A stretch of DNA of 64,000 nt, from assembly GCF_003254395.2 (NCBI RefSeq), contig NC_037647.1, positions 3,698,350-3,762,349 on the forward strand, written 5' to 3'. Below, one piece after another: positions 10,911 to 22,500 of this stretch. The DNA is from Apis mellifera. Its lineage: Eukaryota > Arthropoda > Insecta > Hymenoptera > Apidae. Both the position numbers and the translations under genes were made by a program. Every line of letters starts with the position of its first letter. Position 1 is the stretch's first letter. The notes beneath the pieces were generated by a model that was not told the DNA's origin, did no database searches, and saw only the letters and a program-made list of their open reading frames with translations.

Positions 10911-12359
10911 CCACGTGTGTTCTTGAAAATTTCTCGTGAGAGAGAGCCGATCCTAGACACGAACAGATTCGTCCTTTGATCGAATTTCGGCCATTCATCC
11001 CTTCGATCGATTTTTACGATCGGATCTGTGACGCTCGATTCCCTGTTTCCCTGGTGTGGAGGCTCGTTGATCTAGGATCACGGAGGATCGTGTGACTGAT
11101 TCTGATTCGATCTTGGGGAAATTGACTGTGTTCAGCTGCTATCTTTTTCCTTTGTTTCTTGCCTTTGCAATTTTCTTTTGTTTCGTCTTTAATTGTTGCT
11201 TAATTGTTGCATTTTTTTGGGGGGGATTCGATGATTTGAAATACGGAAATACGATATAGGATGATGATTCGGTTTGTTTGCATAATTGGTCTCTAAAGTT
11301 TTATTCTTAATTTCTTTTAGAAGAAATTTAAGGATAATGGATTAATTTTATGTTATTCTATAGGTTTATGAAATTTGAAACTTGTGGAAGATCGAGGGAA
11401 GACGTTTCGTTTTGATTATAGGATCTATGTATTATGGATAATTTCATAATTCGATTATAACTATTTCGTTAGAAAATGAATAGAATTTGAAAGTTAAAAA
11501 AGATTTTCTAATCGTTGTGATATAGAATCCGTATAATTTGAGAATTCGAGGAGATCGTATAATCTTTTCTTTCTTATTTTGCATCTTATTTTCTTAATTT
11601 CTAACATTATTGATCTTAGCTAAAAAGAAAACTCACGAGGATAGGGAAAGATATTAAGCAAATTCTTAGAATTCCCTTCTTTTCTAATTATGATTTATTA
11701 CAATAATTACAAATGAAACAAATTGTATTGGTTTGTAAATTAATGAAAAATTTATAAAAGTACAAAACCAAGGAAAAATCTCATCTCGAAATTTAGATCA
11801 GGAGGATGTTCTACGCCAATGTATCGTAGTTGGCACGATAAGAACGCAAGGCGAGAAATCGTTTTGCTTGGCATCCCTGCTCTCGCATCGAAACGACGCT
11901 CTAATTGCTCTAAACCTACCCTTTGGTTCAATTTTTGAACAAGGCTTTTCAACAAGACCGTCTTCCTTTTCAATTTCCAGAAAATTAAAATTGAAATGCC
12001 GTTCAAAGATTTGAATTATTTTATTTTACGAACATTCGTTTCAATTCATCGTAACAGGAGTTACGTGACGATACTGCACGGTTGATAGTTTAAAAGCTAA
12101 TTGAAATTTAGCCTGGAAGGAGATATACCGATAGAGTGTTTATCGAAAGCCGCTACGTTCAAATTATGGGAGCTGATGAATTTAAATTAACCGTGGAACA
12201 TTATGCTAAGCGTTTCACGGTATGTGCGCGTTTCGTCAGATCAGACAGGATAAATATTTGCACGAAAAGTTTCTTATTATTTTTAACAGCACTAATAACA
12301 ATGTGCGGATAAATTCGGGTAAATTTTATCAATTTATCATGTCATTGGAAATTATCACA
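10911..12359. other. AT-rich stretch with a mixed block at the 3' end
   Basis: 11000-11750 is AT-rich filler. The 84-codon minus-strand frame at 11752-12006 looks slightly protein-like in composition but matches no family I know. 12030-12240 is a mixed-GC block with E-box-like and homeodomain-like words. No exon boundaries can be supported. Confidence 0.5.
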
Positions 12360-12455
12360 ATTATAAGAAATAAGTTTCAAATGATATATCGATCGATATT
12401 CCTTTCCATAATTATAAGAAATAATTTCAAATATATCGATCGATATTCCTTTCGT
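12360..12455. repeat. Two-copy tandem duplication of about 50 bp
   Basis: Copy 1 begins at 12360 (ATTATAAGAAATAAG...) and copy 2 at 12411. Both end in CGATCGATATTCCTTTC, with a few bases of deletion in copy 2. Local slippage or unequal exchange explains it. Confidence 0.8.
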
Positions 12456-12479
12456 TCGATTAGAGTATATTTTTGACAA

Positions 12480-14060
12480 AATTTTCAAAGAGATAATCAT
12501 CGATTTAATATGATAAACTGATAATTTATCGTAGAGTCACGATGCAATTCGATAATATTATTATTAACCAAATCATCGTGCAACAATTTCGAATTATTTT
12601 CCACTAATATGGAAAATTGTCCACAGAACCGTAACTGTCCACAAGACATCGGCCAAGCATCACGTCTATCCCGTGAAGAGAATAATAAAGCTTTTTCTTC
12701 GTCTTATCTGTCTCCTCGAATCTCCTCGCGTAACTGTAAAGGACCCGGTAAGTGGCGGGCCGGGATGACCCGACGAATGGATCCCAGGTAGAAAAATCGA
12801 AATTCGTAAAAAAACACAGTTGGGTGAAAGGAGAAATGATAAAGGGAGACGAACGGAACGAGGATCGAGTCGCTGCTTCTGGACGCAGGCCAGCTGACCA
12901 ACCGTGGGAAGTGCTTCCATTCTTTTTTCCTCGGAGGGATTCGAGAAAATTACTTTTAAATTGGCGAGCCACCGGTGGGAGGCAGATCCTAGATCCGAAC
13001 AGGTAGGTCAGTGTTTCTGTTTTTAGTGTTTCCGGAAATCGAAACCGGTCAATAATCTTTCTTCTTTAACTTTTGACTATTAGCCTTTCGGCCTTTATTT
13101 TTACGAGATCTTGTGCGAAATGAGTTCCAGGAACGATGATTCCCTAGGAGGAGCCACGACGTTTTGAAACTTTGTTCGAGGCCTGGAACGTTTCGTTCGT
13201 TAGAAAATCGTGTCCTTCTAGCGGCGAAGGAAGTGGTCGAAAATAGATCGCTGCTATCTTTTGGAACGACATCGTGGAATCGTTCTTTGTTGGTGAAATC
13301 CATGACTTTGAGGATCACGAAAGTATCTTTGGAAAGTTTTTCGATAACGTTATTTTGCAAATTTTATTCCAATCAAATTATTTTACTTATTCCAGTTAAA
13401 AAGTTAGATAGTCATTAATTTTTTTATAAATTAAAACACATTAGATATTATAAATAGGACAGAGGCATTAATTATTTGGTAAGTTTTTATATTTTACTCA
13501 AAGTCTTTATATTTTAACAATTTTCATTTTTAGACGTAATATCACGTTATCATTAATATTATATATTATATATTAATATTATATATTAATATATAATTAT
13601 ATATTATATATTATTGAAACTTTGCTTAACACAATAGAAATTGAACAGATAAAAGAAAATTTGTCGGATCAAAACATATTACTCATCAAGCCTGTTATCT
13701 AAATACATAAATAAGTTGCTCAAAAGGAGTAACAAAGCTTTCACCGAACAAAGCATCGAAAAAATCGAATATATAAAATTGAAATAACTTTTCTTTATCC
13801 TCCTATCTTCGTATTATTTTATTCCAATTTCCAAATTACAAAATTTTAACGAAATAATCGAATTCTGGCGAAGCTATACAATAATATACACGTATCAATA
13901 AACATATACGCAATAATAACACGGAGTAACACAAAGGATCAATTCTTCGAAAAGCAAAACAAAAACTTCTCCCCACCAATATCGCTCTCTCCAATTCACT
14001 AATAACACGTAGTCCTCGTAAGAACACATAGACCAAACGTCCTGTAGACGTCGAGGAACG
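12480..14060. other. AT-rich DNA with a mixed-GC island
   Basis: 12600-13050 is mixed-GC and ends in AACAG|GTAGGT (GT at 13003), a good donor with no assignable acceptor. 13050-14060 is AT-rich, with a 60-nt pure A/T tract at 13556-13615. A 190-codon minus-strand frame (13836-14408) owes its acidic run to the adjacent CGT repeat and is not supported as a gene. Confidence 0.55.
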
Positions 14061-14182
14061 CGGTCGAAAATAGATCGATGTCGGTTGGTGATAATCAGAT
14101 TCCATGGTGCCGTTTGTTAACACCGTTTGTTGAATCGTGCAGGAAATTTGTTCGTTGCCCCGTGAAATCCGCGTCATCGATG

Positions 14183-14184
<2 letters not shown>

Positions 14185-14215
<31 letters not shown>

Positions 14216-14253
14216 TGCCGTCTTCGTCGTCTTCGTCGTCGTCGTCGTCGTCA
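14185..14253. repeat. TCG/TCT trinucleotide repeat
   Basis: About 23 units of TCG with TCT and TTG interruptions. In frame it would encode Arg-rich (+) or Asp/Glu-rich (-) runs. It is flanked by a CGTGCAG acceptor-like site (about 14142) and CTG|GTGAGT (GT at 14288), so a repeat-bearing exon is conceivable, but nothing else supports coding. Confidence 0.85.
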
Positions 14254-14254
14254 T

Positions 14255-15640
14255 GGCCTCTCCAACCGTGGCTACATATTTCACACTGGTGAGTAAATAA
14301 ACGATTTCTGGGTAACGTTGAAGAATTCGAGGGTGGGGGGAGGGGGAGGAAGAAGAGACCGCTTTTCTTGACCGTGACATGTGGCCGTTTCGAAATAAAT
14401 TTTTCCACCGAGCATCGACGACGACTACGAAGACGAGGATTCTCCCTGTTTTCAACTCCGCTGTCCCATCTTTCTCCTCCTCCCTCGCCCCTCCTCGTGC
14501 TCGCACACTTTTCTCGGCCGTGTTTCTTTCGAAAGGGAGGCTATGCATTTTTCGCCGGCTTAAAAATAGGCGATCAACGTGGCACCGCGAAACTGGCCAG
14601 AGGTCAGTCACTCCTCGGGCGCAAAAATAGCCGGCAAAATGGAAAAAAATAATCTCCTCCTCCGGTGAATCCGACCGAAATCTTGGATACCGACGAAGCC
14701 TGGACGGACCTTCGTGTTTCCATGATTTTCTATTTACTCGGTAAGTAAATAAGTTTTTGCATTTCTTTCCTCGTATTACACGTATTCCTCGTATTTATTT
14801 ATAAGTTTTTCTCCAACTTTGGTCGCGAGATGGAAAGTTTGTTTCTCATATTATTCGCATTACAGTGTTTCTTAGAATTGGAACGAATTCTAACAAAATA
14901 TTCTTCCTTTTAATTAATAATAATATTTCTTTTAAATAGGTACTATAGGATAGTACGAAGTGAAAATCCTATTTTCTCACAAGCATCATGAACGATCACG
15001 TTGGCCAGCCAAACGAGAGCGAGAAATTCGAAAAAACCCAGAAGTCGAGCTTGGACCGATTCCCATACTGGTCCACCATCATTTCCACAAACCAGTGCCG
15101 TCCATTGAGCAAAAGTTGCTCTCTTCTTTCTTGGAAATCGTGTTCATTCGCGTTGCATCAAGGCCCAGATTGCGAGGTCCGAATCTGCACCGTCAGCCCA
15201 GCTAGATTTTTCACGGTCCCCGATCTTCTTTGTAGGGGGCGCTGCCCGCTTGTCATATTTGCCTATGATGGACGACGATTCATCGATTCAGAAAGGAAAC
15301 GTTTCCTCGGGATGACGAGCACGTTTCCCATTCAGAGAGAAAGGTGGAGAATAGAGAACGGTCGCAACGCATTTCGCCAATTCCACACCCGATCCCGATC
15401 ATTATCGGTTGCCCAACTTTGAGAATCCAAGGACCAATTTTCCAGAGGTGATCGCTGTTTCTTTTTTCTTCTTTTTTTTTTTCCTCCTCTCTCCTCCTGC
15501 GCATTGCGGATGGCCTCCTCCCCCTTCTCTGCAGAGAAGAATAAATCGTGTCGCGTTTAGCCCGTGGCGTTTCTCGACCGATCGAGCGAAACGAGGACCA
15601 GCATCTGGACAATTCTATCTTTGAACTGGAATTTCGTCTG
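14255..15640. other. Mixed CpG blocks around a CTCF-like site
   Basis: 14290-14720 is mixed with a G-rich run near 14332. TTTACTCG|GTAAGT (GT at 14741) is a strong donor-like match without supporting exon evidence. 14980-15640 is balanced composition and contains a 144-codon + frame (14988-15422) with no recognisable domain. The CTCF-like core is listed separately. Confidence 0.5.
15232..15247 (+). promoter_or_regulatory. CTCF-like insulator core
   Basis: AGGGGGCGCTG at 15234-15244, within GTAGGGGGCGCTGCCC, matches the conserved core of insect and vertebrate CTCF sites (AGGKGGCGC). The zinc-finger code of CTCF is deeply conserved and bees have a CTCF gene. A single core match in 64 kb is suggestive only, and binding is inferred. 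Confidence 0.4.
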
Positions 15641-16131
15641 GCGAGTGGGCTGGCTCGCGTCTTCGTTATTTTCATGACGAATTGTTATTTATCGTGGGGA
15701 GGTGGTTGAATCGTGGGATTCAAAATGAAAGGGAATTTTGTCCCCTTTCGGTTAAAAACGGTCTTTCTTGAATGTTTTAAATGTATAATAATTGAAGTTT
15801 GTAAATTTTCAGATTCTGGGAAGTGTTCTCGAGAAACTAGGTAGGTTGACTCGTTTTTAAACTAATTTTTAATTTTATTCAAAAGAGATTTGGAATTTAA
15901 AATATTTTATAATCTATTTTAAAAATTTGGAAAATTTTCAGATACCTTCTTTCTTCCATATTCCATGTAATTGCAGCGTCTTTCTTCGCGTCGAGTTGAT
16001 TTTGGAAACTGTTAAAATTCGAGGAATTGATAGGGGGGGATGTGACGTAAGAGTGATATTTCATGTTGTTTGTGTAAACTTTGGTGGAATGTTGGATCAA
16101 TGTAATGCAGTTATAGTGAGTGGATGGTATT

Positions 16132-16241
16132 TTCCAAGGATACATCGTATAGTTAAATTCCTTGGAATAACTTATATACAACTATGCTCGTTATATATAG
16201 TGAATCGTATATTAGATCATTTAAAAAAATAGTTGTATATA
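16132..16241. other. Two consecutive inverted repeats
   Basis: The first is TTCCAAGGA (16132-16140) with TCCTTGGAA (16159-16167), a 9-bp stem with an 18-nt loop. The second is TATATACAACTA (16173-16184) with its exact complement at 16230-16241, a 12-bp stem with a 45-nt loop. An RNA from this region would fold into two adjacent stem-loops. Neither resembles a microRNA I recognise. Confidence 0.5.
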
Positions 16242-16766
16242 TAATATATTCAAATATTTTTTGTTTCAAATCTCAGTTGAATATCGACATTGATTTTCAA
16301 AAAATCAATTATTACATCAAGATTTTCTTATTAATATTATACACTCACTTATCAAGATACGTTTCACTATATGTATCGTGAGGTTAAGGGTTAACCCATA
16401 GAAGAAATATTTATTCCTATCGACAGACATGGAGCTATAAAGGCCGACTTTCCATTCCATTTTTTATACGAACAATCGATCCATAATGCAGCTAGTTCCT
16501 CTAATATCCTTGTTCATACATTTACAAAGTATAACAATATCAGATAGTTGATTTAAAAAATAAAAAAATCAAATTATCCCAACGTTCAATCACGATTCAT
16601 AGATTGAAATTTTTCCAAAATTTAAAAAAAACACTTATATCGTCCCCCATATTAATTCCAGGACTGAAAAAAGCAAGGTATAAGCCCGAAAAAAAATCAC
16701 AGGAAGAAATGATTCATCCACGATTTCCTTCAAGACCAACCTACTTCGAATCCTTCAAAATTTCCT

Positions 16767-16805
16767 AAAAAAAAAAAAGAAGAAAGAAAGAAAGAAAGAA
16801 AGAAG
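16767..16805. repeat. Poly-A and AAAG microsatellite
   Basis: An A12 run followed by AAAG units. Simple repeat. Confidence 0.85.
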
Positions 16806-17060
16806 GAAATCTATATATTCCACGTAAATCACTCGCACATCTTTGTATCCCCCGTATTAAGCTCGAATAGCTAAAGAAAAAAGGAAGGTATAATCTGAAA
16901 GAACAGGAAGGAACAATTCGTACGCTCGCACCGTCTCGATATCCGGCCAGTTAGAATCGTGTTCGCCCCGGGCGTCCGGGCAAATCGTCCGAGATAAATG
17001 TCCAGATTTCCCGGCGACACGTCGTCTAGCATCAATCCAGTCCTTTCTCCCTCCTCAACT

Positions 17061-18660
17061 CACCCTCCTCTTGCACACGTATGTATATATGTATATATAT
17101 ATAAAGAAGGAAACGGAGAGGAAACCGGTGGTGGAAGCGTCTAATCGTTTTACAGAAACGAACGATCGTGGAGGCCGGTTGCGCGTAGCCAGGCCAAGGA
17201 AAGTACGTGAACCTTGCGAAATTTTCGTTTACACAGCCGCCCGTATATCAAAAGTTTAATTGAATTTTCGGCCGAGGCCTTGGCCCGGGGAGATTAGGAT
17301 CGTGGCCGGCCTCTTTCCCCCTCCCCCCTGCCTCGTGTCTCTTTCCACCTACGACGACCCTGGCCGTCTTCCTGATACCTCACGTCCTCTTTATCTGTGT
17401 ATTACTACCGTCTTTACGCGATTATTATTCTAGCTGCCCCTTCCACCTTTGATTATCATGCGAGATGGAGGAGGAAGCGTCTTCAATTTGATTCCACGAA
17501 AGATTTTCTTTTTTTTAGGTGGGTTGAGATTTGGTAATTAATAAGTTTTAAGTAGTTTTAGTTAATTCTGTATTTTTGTATTTTTAAGAAAGACGCGACG
17601 AAGATACGAAGAATCGGTTTTTCTTTTTATTCTGAAATTTTTCTAAGGATATTGAACATTATCTGTTAGAAAGGAAGGGAAGAGGATATATTTTTTAAAC
17701 GAGAAATAAAAATTTGAAGATTCGGATTTCTTTGAGGAAGGAAATTCCAGGTGGAACGATATAGGTGTATATAAATTACTTTTTGGTCGAGATACGTTGA
17801 ATTGTTTCGTAAGTAAAAATGATTATATTTAGAAAGATTGGTTGTTTAGGGATTTTGATATTGTTATCGTTTGCTCTAGATTTTTGAAAGGAAAATATGG
17901 ACGTGATATGTTTGATTTATGGGGGATACTCGTCTTGTTATTAGTGGTCAGGCGTATTTTCTTCTAAGTTCTTCGGAGAGTTTCAAAGGAAATGAATGCC
18001 CAGGTATATATATAAATCTACCATACGTTATAATTCTTTTTTATTTCTTCGATGAGCTAGAAAATTTACTTACTTTGAAGGGTATTATAGAATCTCGAAT
18101 GTAACGCAAAAAATATATCGTAAAAAATAAATTATTTCACACACAGCAAATCGAAGAAATGATAGAATAAATTCGTATTTAAAATTCGTAAAAATTTGTC
18201 AAGGAAAAAGAATCTTTCGTATATACAATCTTAAAATTAAAATTATATTTCTTTCTGTATCATTCGATACACAATTTTATCGAACCATTTCCACAAATCA
18301 ACGAGTTCGTGCAATGCATCCTGATAACGCACGACCTTCTTCTTGACAGAATACGAATAGATATTTGCATAATTACACGTTTTATTGTACCCTTTTGGTC
18401 ATGAGGGTAAGATCGAATTTATCTCATTGGCCCTCACCTGTCCTGCACGATGCGGGCCGGGACAACTGACCACCTGTACAGTCCCAACAACAAAGAAAAA
18501 AAAGGAACGACCTAGAATGCCCGTTATTAATGAGAGACTCCACATTAACAGTTTAATAATTGACGATGGTAATGTACTTCGCATTTCCACTCATAAATTA
18601 AGATCGTTAACATGTATACTGCATTAAGTGCATTAAATTTCGCTCGAAATCTTTCTTTTT
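17061..18660. other. CpG block then AT-rich DNA
   Basis: 17100-17480 is CpG-rich, with GGCCAAGG (17192-17199) inverted at CCTTGGCC (17278-17285) and the word GATCGTGG flanking on both sides (17164 and 17298). 17480-18400 is AT-rich. 18400-18560 is a short mixed-GC island. No coding evidence. Confidence 0.55.
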
Positions 18661-18680
18661 TCCAAAAAAGAAAAAAGAAG

Positions 18681-19570
18681 AGAAATTTATATAAATTACA
18701 AGTAGTTTATTTTTTTCAAATTTTCAATCCCCATTCGTAAATTAAAAATTTACAATCTTATTCTAAATTTCAAATTTCGTATCATTTTTAATTCTAATTA
18801 TTAAATTTCGTATCATTTTTAATTCTAATTATTAAATTTCAAGCTGAAAATTATCAAATTTCCAGGATTAAATTAAATAATTTAATGTTGTAATAAAAAA
18901 AAAAAGAAAAGAAATTTATATAAATTACAAATAGTTTATTTTTTTCAAATTTTCAATCCCCATTCGTAAATTAAAAATTTGCAATCTTCTAAATTTCTAA
19001 ATGTTTTAAATTTCTTGTTCTAAATTTCAAATTTCATATTACTTCTAATAATTATTACTTCTAATAATTAAATTTCAAGCTGGAATATCAAATTTCCAGG
19101 ATCAAATTAAATAACTTAATGTTGTAATGAAAAAAAAAAGAAAAGAAATTTATATAAATTAGAAGTAGTTTATTTTTTTCAAATTTTCAATTCCCATTCG
19201 TAAATTAAAAATTTGCAATCTTCTATTCTAAATTTCAAGTTTCATATCATTTCTAATTCTAATTATTAAATTTCAATGATTAAATTTGAAAATTATCAAA
19301 TTTCCAGGATTAAATTAAATATTATTAAAATAAATTTCAATGATGAAAATTATCAAATTTCCAGGATTAAATTAAATAATTTAATATTGTAATGAAAAAA
19401 AAAAGAAAAGAAATTTATATAAATTACAAGTAGTTTATTTTTTTCAAATTTTCAATTTGTAAATTAAAAATTTGCAATCTTCTGTTCTAAATTTCAAATT
19501 TCGTATCATTTCTAATAATTAAATTTCAAGCTGGAATATCAAATTAAATAATTTAATGTTGTGATGAAAA
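18681..19570. repeat. Four-copy AT-rich tandem array, units of about 230 bp
   Basis: Copies begin at 18681, 18910, 19144 and 19409, each opening with AGAAATTTATATAAATTA and passing through a TTTTTTTCAAATTTTCAAT segment to an AATTTCAAGCTG segment. An A-rich AAAAAAGAAA spacer lies between copies. Spacings are 229, 234 and 265 bp, and the last copy is internally shortened to about 160 bp. Copy 1 contains its own 31-bp internal duplication (18772 and 18803). This is a satellite-like local array with no coding capacity. Confidence 0.9.
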
Positions 19571-19809
19571 TTTAAAAGGTATTTGTCGTATTTGCAGCCA
19601 CCTTTAGCGACTCTCACGTCCCAAAATTCGTCACCTAAAATCGACACAAATCAAGTAGACATCATTCATTCTCTGGACGGTTAGTTTCACAAAACGCTTT
19701 ACACCCTGTACCGGTCCGGAAATTTTAACGAGATCTCGAAAGCGGCCCTCTCTGGTTAAACAAAGGTTGGACACGTTGTCAGAAAAGGATCTGCGGAGGT
19801 AACATTCTT

Positions 19810-19871
19810 GCGGCTGGTGCGAGCCGCATCTCGAAGATCGAGGTTGCGTTCTCGTCGTTCAAAAACGACGA
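19810..19871. other. Two short perfect hairpins
   Basis: GCGGCT (19810-19815) with AGCCGC (19822-19827), and TCGTCGTT (19852-19859) with AACGACGA (19864-19871). Stems are 6 and 8 bp with loops of 6 and 4 nt. This could be paired binding sites or local RNA structure. Confidence 0.45.
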
Positions 19872-20009
19872 TCCCGCAGGTCGTAGCAGCCGCGCGAAAC
19901 AATAGAAAAGCCATAACTTTCTCCGCACGGCCATAGTCGTTACATCCTGTGTTTGGAGTGGCCGCGAGACGCGGAAAAATCGCCCGTATCTTGTCCTGTT
20001 TTATTCTCA

Positions 20010-20062
20010 AAAAAAAAAAAAAGAAGAAGAAGAAAAAAAAGAAGAAAAAAAAAAGAAAGAAA
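20010..20062. repeat. A-rich AAG microsatellite
   Basis: Poly-A interleaved with AAG and AAAG units. Confidence 0.85.
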
Positions 20063-20660
20063 AGGAAAAAATTAAATTAAATTAACGCAATTAGAATTTT
20101 ACTTTTAAATTATAATTTCTTTCTTGACTGTAATTTGAAATATTAAAAGTTTTATAATTAAATTTTAATAATATATTTATGCGTTTATAAAGAAAAATGA
20201 ATGAAATGAAGTTTGTGTGAAAAAGGAGAGAAAGAAAGAAAGAAAATGTTGTTTGAAAGCTATTCGAAGATGGAGTGGAAGGGAAAATTTAAAAAATTTG
20301 AATTGATATTAGCTATGAATTCGTAAAATGTTCATAGCCGACTAATTATAAATTATGGTTTCAAATTACATCCTTCCCACTAACAATAAGACACGTCTTC
20401 ATAACTTCGAAAGATATATTGAGCATTTCATAATAATAAATGCGCATCGCTAATTCATGAAAAGCATCGGTAGATAGACTGACCTTTAGTACCATTATAC
20501 ATTGACTCTTCTGCCTGTCAATTATTCAATATTATACGATTATAAAATTATTTATACAAGACCATTAATTGCGCGCAACGATTCAATAGTTCTCTATCTT
20601 TTTATACCTCGAATGATACGATTCAACGAATTTCGAATTCGAGAAGAAACGATTCGTTTC

Positions 20661-22500
20661 GGGAAATTTGATTGCAAATATTTCTAATAGGATAAACAAG
20701 TTTCTAAAATTAAAGAAAGAAAAAAAAAAAAAGAAGGGAGAAAAATCGATAAACGAAACGAAAAGAAATGAAAAGACACCGCTCATTCTCAATTTAGAAG
20801 AAGAACGTGGGGAGGCTAAAATTTCGGGTAGGCGCACCGTTACATCTCGTCTAATCAGAAAATTGAATCGTCTTCTCGTCGTCTCGCCTCTTCCTCCTCC
20901 CCTCTCTCCTCAACTCTTTCTTCTCTCTGTTCTCTTTTTCCACCGATTCCATCGTTCCTCCTCTCTCGTCCTCTTTTTTTTTTTTATTCTCTTCCCTTTT
21001 ATTCTGTTCCGATGTCGGACTGTACGACCCGCATGCCGTTTACGAGACGAGAGGCCGAATAGATGGCCGGAACGCGCGCGTCCGCTCCTCTCCGCCCGTC
21101 CCGCTTGCGAGGAGGCCGCAATGGGGACACATGTCAAAACAATTGGCACACAGGTGTATCGAATTTACCGAAGAAAACGGCGGAGGACGGTCGAAAGAAT
21201 CGTGGTGTTGCGTCATCGGGGCCCCTCCTTGGGCTCGATCTTCTTCAACCGGCCGATCGACGAGTCGCGACGGCTGTTGCAGTCCAAGCTTTTTGTTTCC
21301 TGGGATGGAGAAGAATTCGTGTTGATGATGGATCGCCTTGTGGCTGGTACGAGAGGGAATGAAAGCTGGTAACATATATGCCATTGTCTATGAGCCTCTG
21401 GATTTATGGAATACATTCGTATTCGCACGATCGAGTGATGCTTAGTCGAACGTTAAGGAGAAAATGTTAAAATTTTCGAATTACTATACATATAATTATA
21501 TATATGTATATTTTGTTCGATTGGATTCAGAGTTAAGATTTAAAAGAAATGCAACAATTTAAAGGAAGGAGATAATCCATCGATTCGAACGAAATTTATA
21601 AATAAATTAATCGATCGCAATTTTGTTTAATCTTTTCAAGAATTGAAACCAACCATTCTACAAATAGAACGATACTTTATAAAATAAATATTCTTATTGT
21701 CTCCCTTCTTTGATAAAAGAAATTAATAATAATAACAACGATACTTCAAGTTAAACTAAATTCTTATTCTGAAAAAAAGAAATCTGACGAAATAAACGAG
21801 GATAAAATCTTCTTCAAGTTCATCGATTTGCATTCGTATGGAGGTGATTGAATGGCGGCCGATTCGCGTCTCCCTGCTGGTAGCGTACCACAGCTTCGAC
21901 CGGCTCCTTTCGAGCATCATCGATGTCGAAAGTTACGATTATCGTTTCCGCGCCGGGTACACGCGCGCACGTAGGAAGACGTTACCATTGCGATCGAGAA
22001 ACACACGGGGGAGTCGGATTCTCCTCGTTCGAATCCTCGGGAGAAACGAAGATCAGACGTTAACCATTATTTGGAGAGACGAGGAGGATCGAAAAACGGG
22101 AAGAAGAAGATGCAACAGGGATGTAGGAAGAGAAAACGAAGGGGAAGAGTGAAGATGAGATCAGGAAATTTTCGAAATTTTTATATAAAATAACCGGCGG
22201 ATATTTTTTCGAGAAGAATCGATATTTTTCAATTCCTTTTCTCTCCATCTTTTTGCTAGTATATACAGTTTCGATTTCAAATTTCAATTATTCGAGATAA
22301 ATAGGTAATTTTACATTCTTTAAAGGTAATTCTAATTTAAATATTCTATAATTGATAATTAGCATAACGTAATAAAAAGTTGTAACAATTGCCTCACCAA
22401 TTAGCAATAAAATTCTTGCCCGGCGTGCAATTATAATACTTGCAAGAGAAAAACGAGGATTTTCTTTAAATAATTATTCCTCTCTTACGGAGTAATACTA
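20661..22500. other. Low-complexity and CpG block, then AT-rich DNA, then small mixed block
   Basis: The longest open frame of the window (20668-21372, 234 codons) lies here. It runs from an A/AAG tract through a CT tract and poly-T into CpG-rich DNA, giving Lys-rich, then Phe/Leu-rich, then Arg-rich strings. I take it as fortuitous. 21400-21830 is AT-rich. 21838-22150 is mixed-GC with an unrecognised 104-codon frame. 22160-22500 is AT-rich. Confidence 0.55.

Larger units (their letters stand above)
15641..17060. other. AT-rich stretch with two inverted repeats
   Basis: AT-rich, containing the hairpins listed at 16132-16241 and an A/AAAG repeat at 16767-16805. 16920-17060 turns CpG-rich with a CCCGGG-centred dyad near 16967. 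No gene seen. Confidence 0.6.
19581..20660. other. Mixed-GC block with hairpins, then A-rich and AT-rich DNA
   Basis: 19590-20008 has balanced composition, in sharp contrast to the array before it. It holds two hairpins (listed). A 53-nt A/AAG tract follows, then AT-rich filler to about 20660. The 84-codon minus frame at 19756-20010 has no recognisable domain. Confidence 0.55.

Noticed and set aside
11752..12006. 84-codon minus frame with some protein-like texture
   Set aside because: Examined for transposase or zinc-finger motifs and none was found. No splice or promoter support.
13836..14408. 190-codon minus frame with Asp/Glu run
   Set aside because: The acidic run is the reverse translation of the TCG/TCT repeat. 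The flanks are AT-rich and unrecognisable.
14988..15422. 144-codon + frame
   Set aside because: Mixed composition but no domain, signal or conserved motif. The ORF length is within chance for this GC.
18681..19570. CRISPR-like array
   Set aside because: Units are about 230 bp with diverged interiors, not short identical repeats with unique spacers, and the sequence is clearly eukaryotic.
20668..21372. Longest open frame, 234 codons on +
   Set aside because: It passes through an A/AAG tract, a CT tract and poly-T, so its Lys, Leu/Phe and Arg blocks are translations of simple repeats. No domain or periodicity is visible.
22029..22045. GTTCGAATCC, a tRNA T-loop-like word
   Set aside because: Flanking bases do not form a 5-bp T stem and no D arm, anticodon arm or acceptor stem fits upstream.
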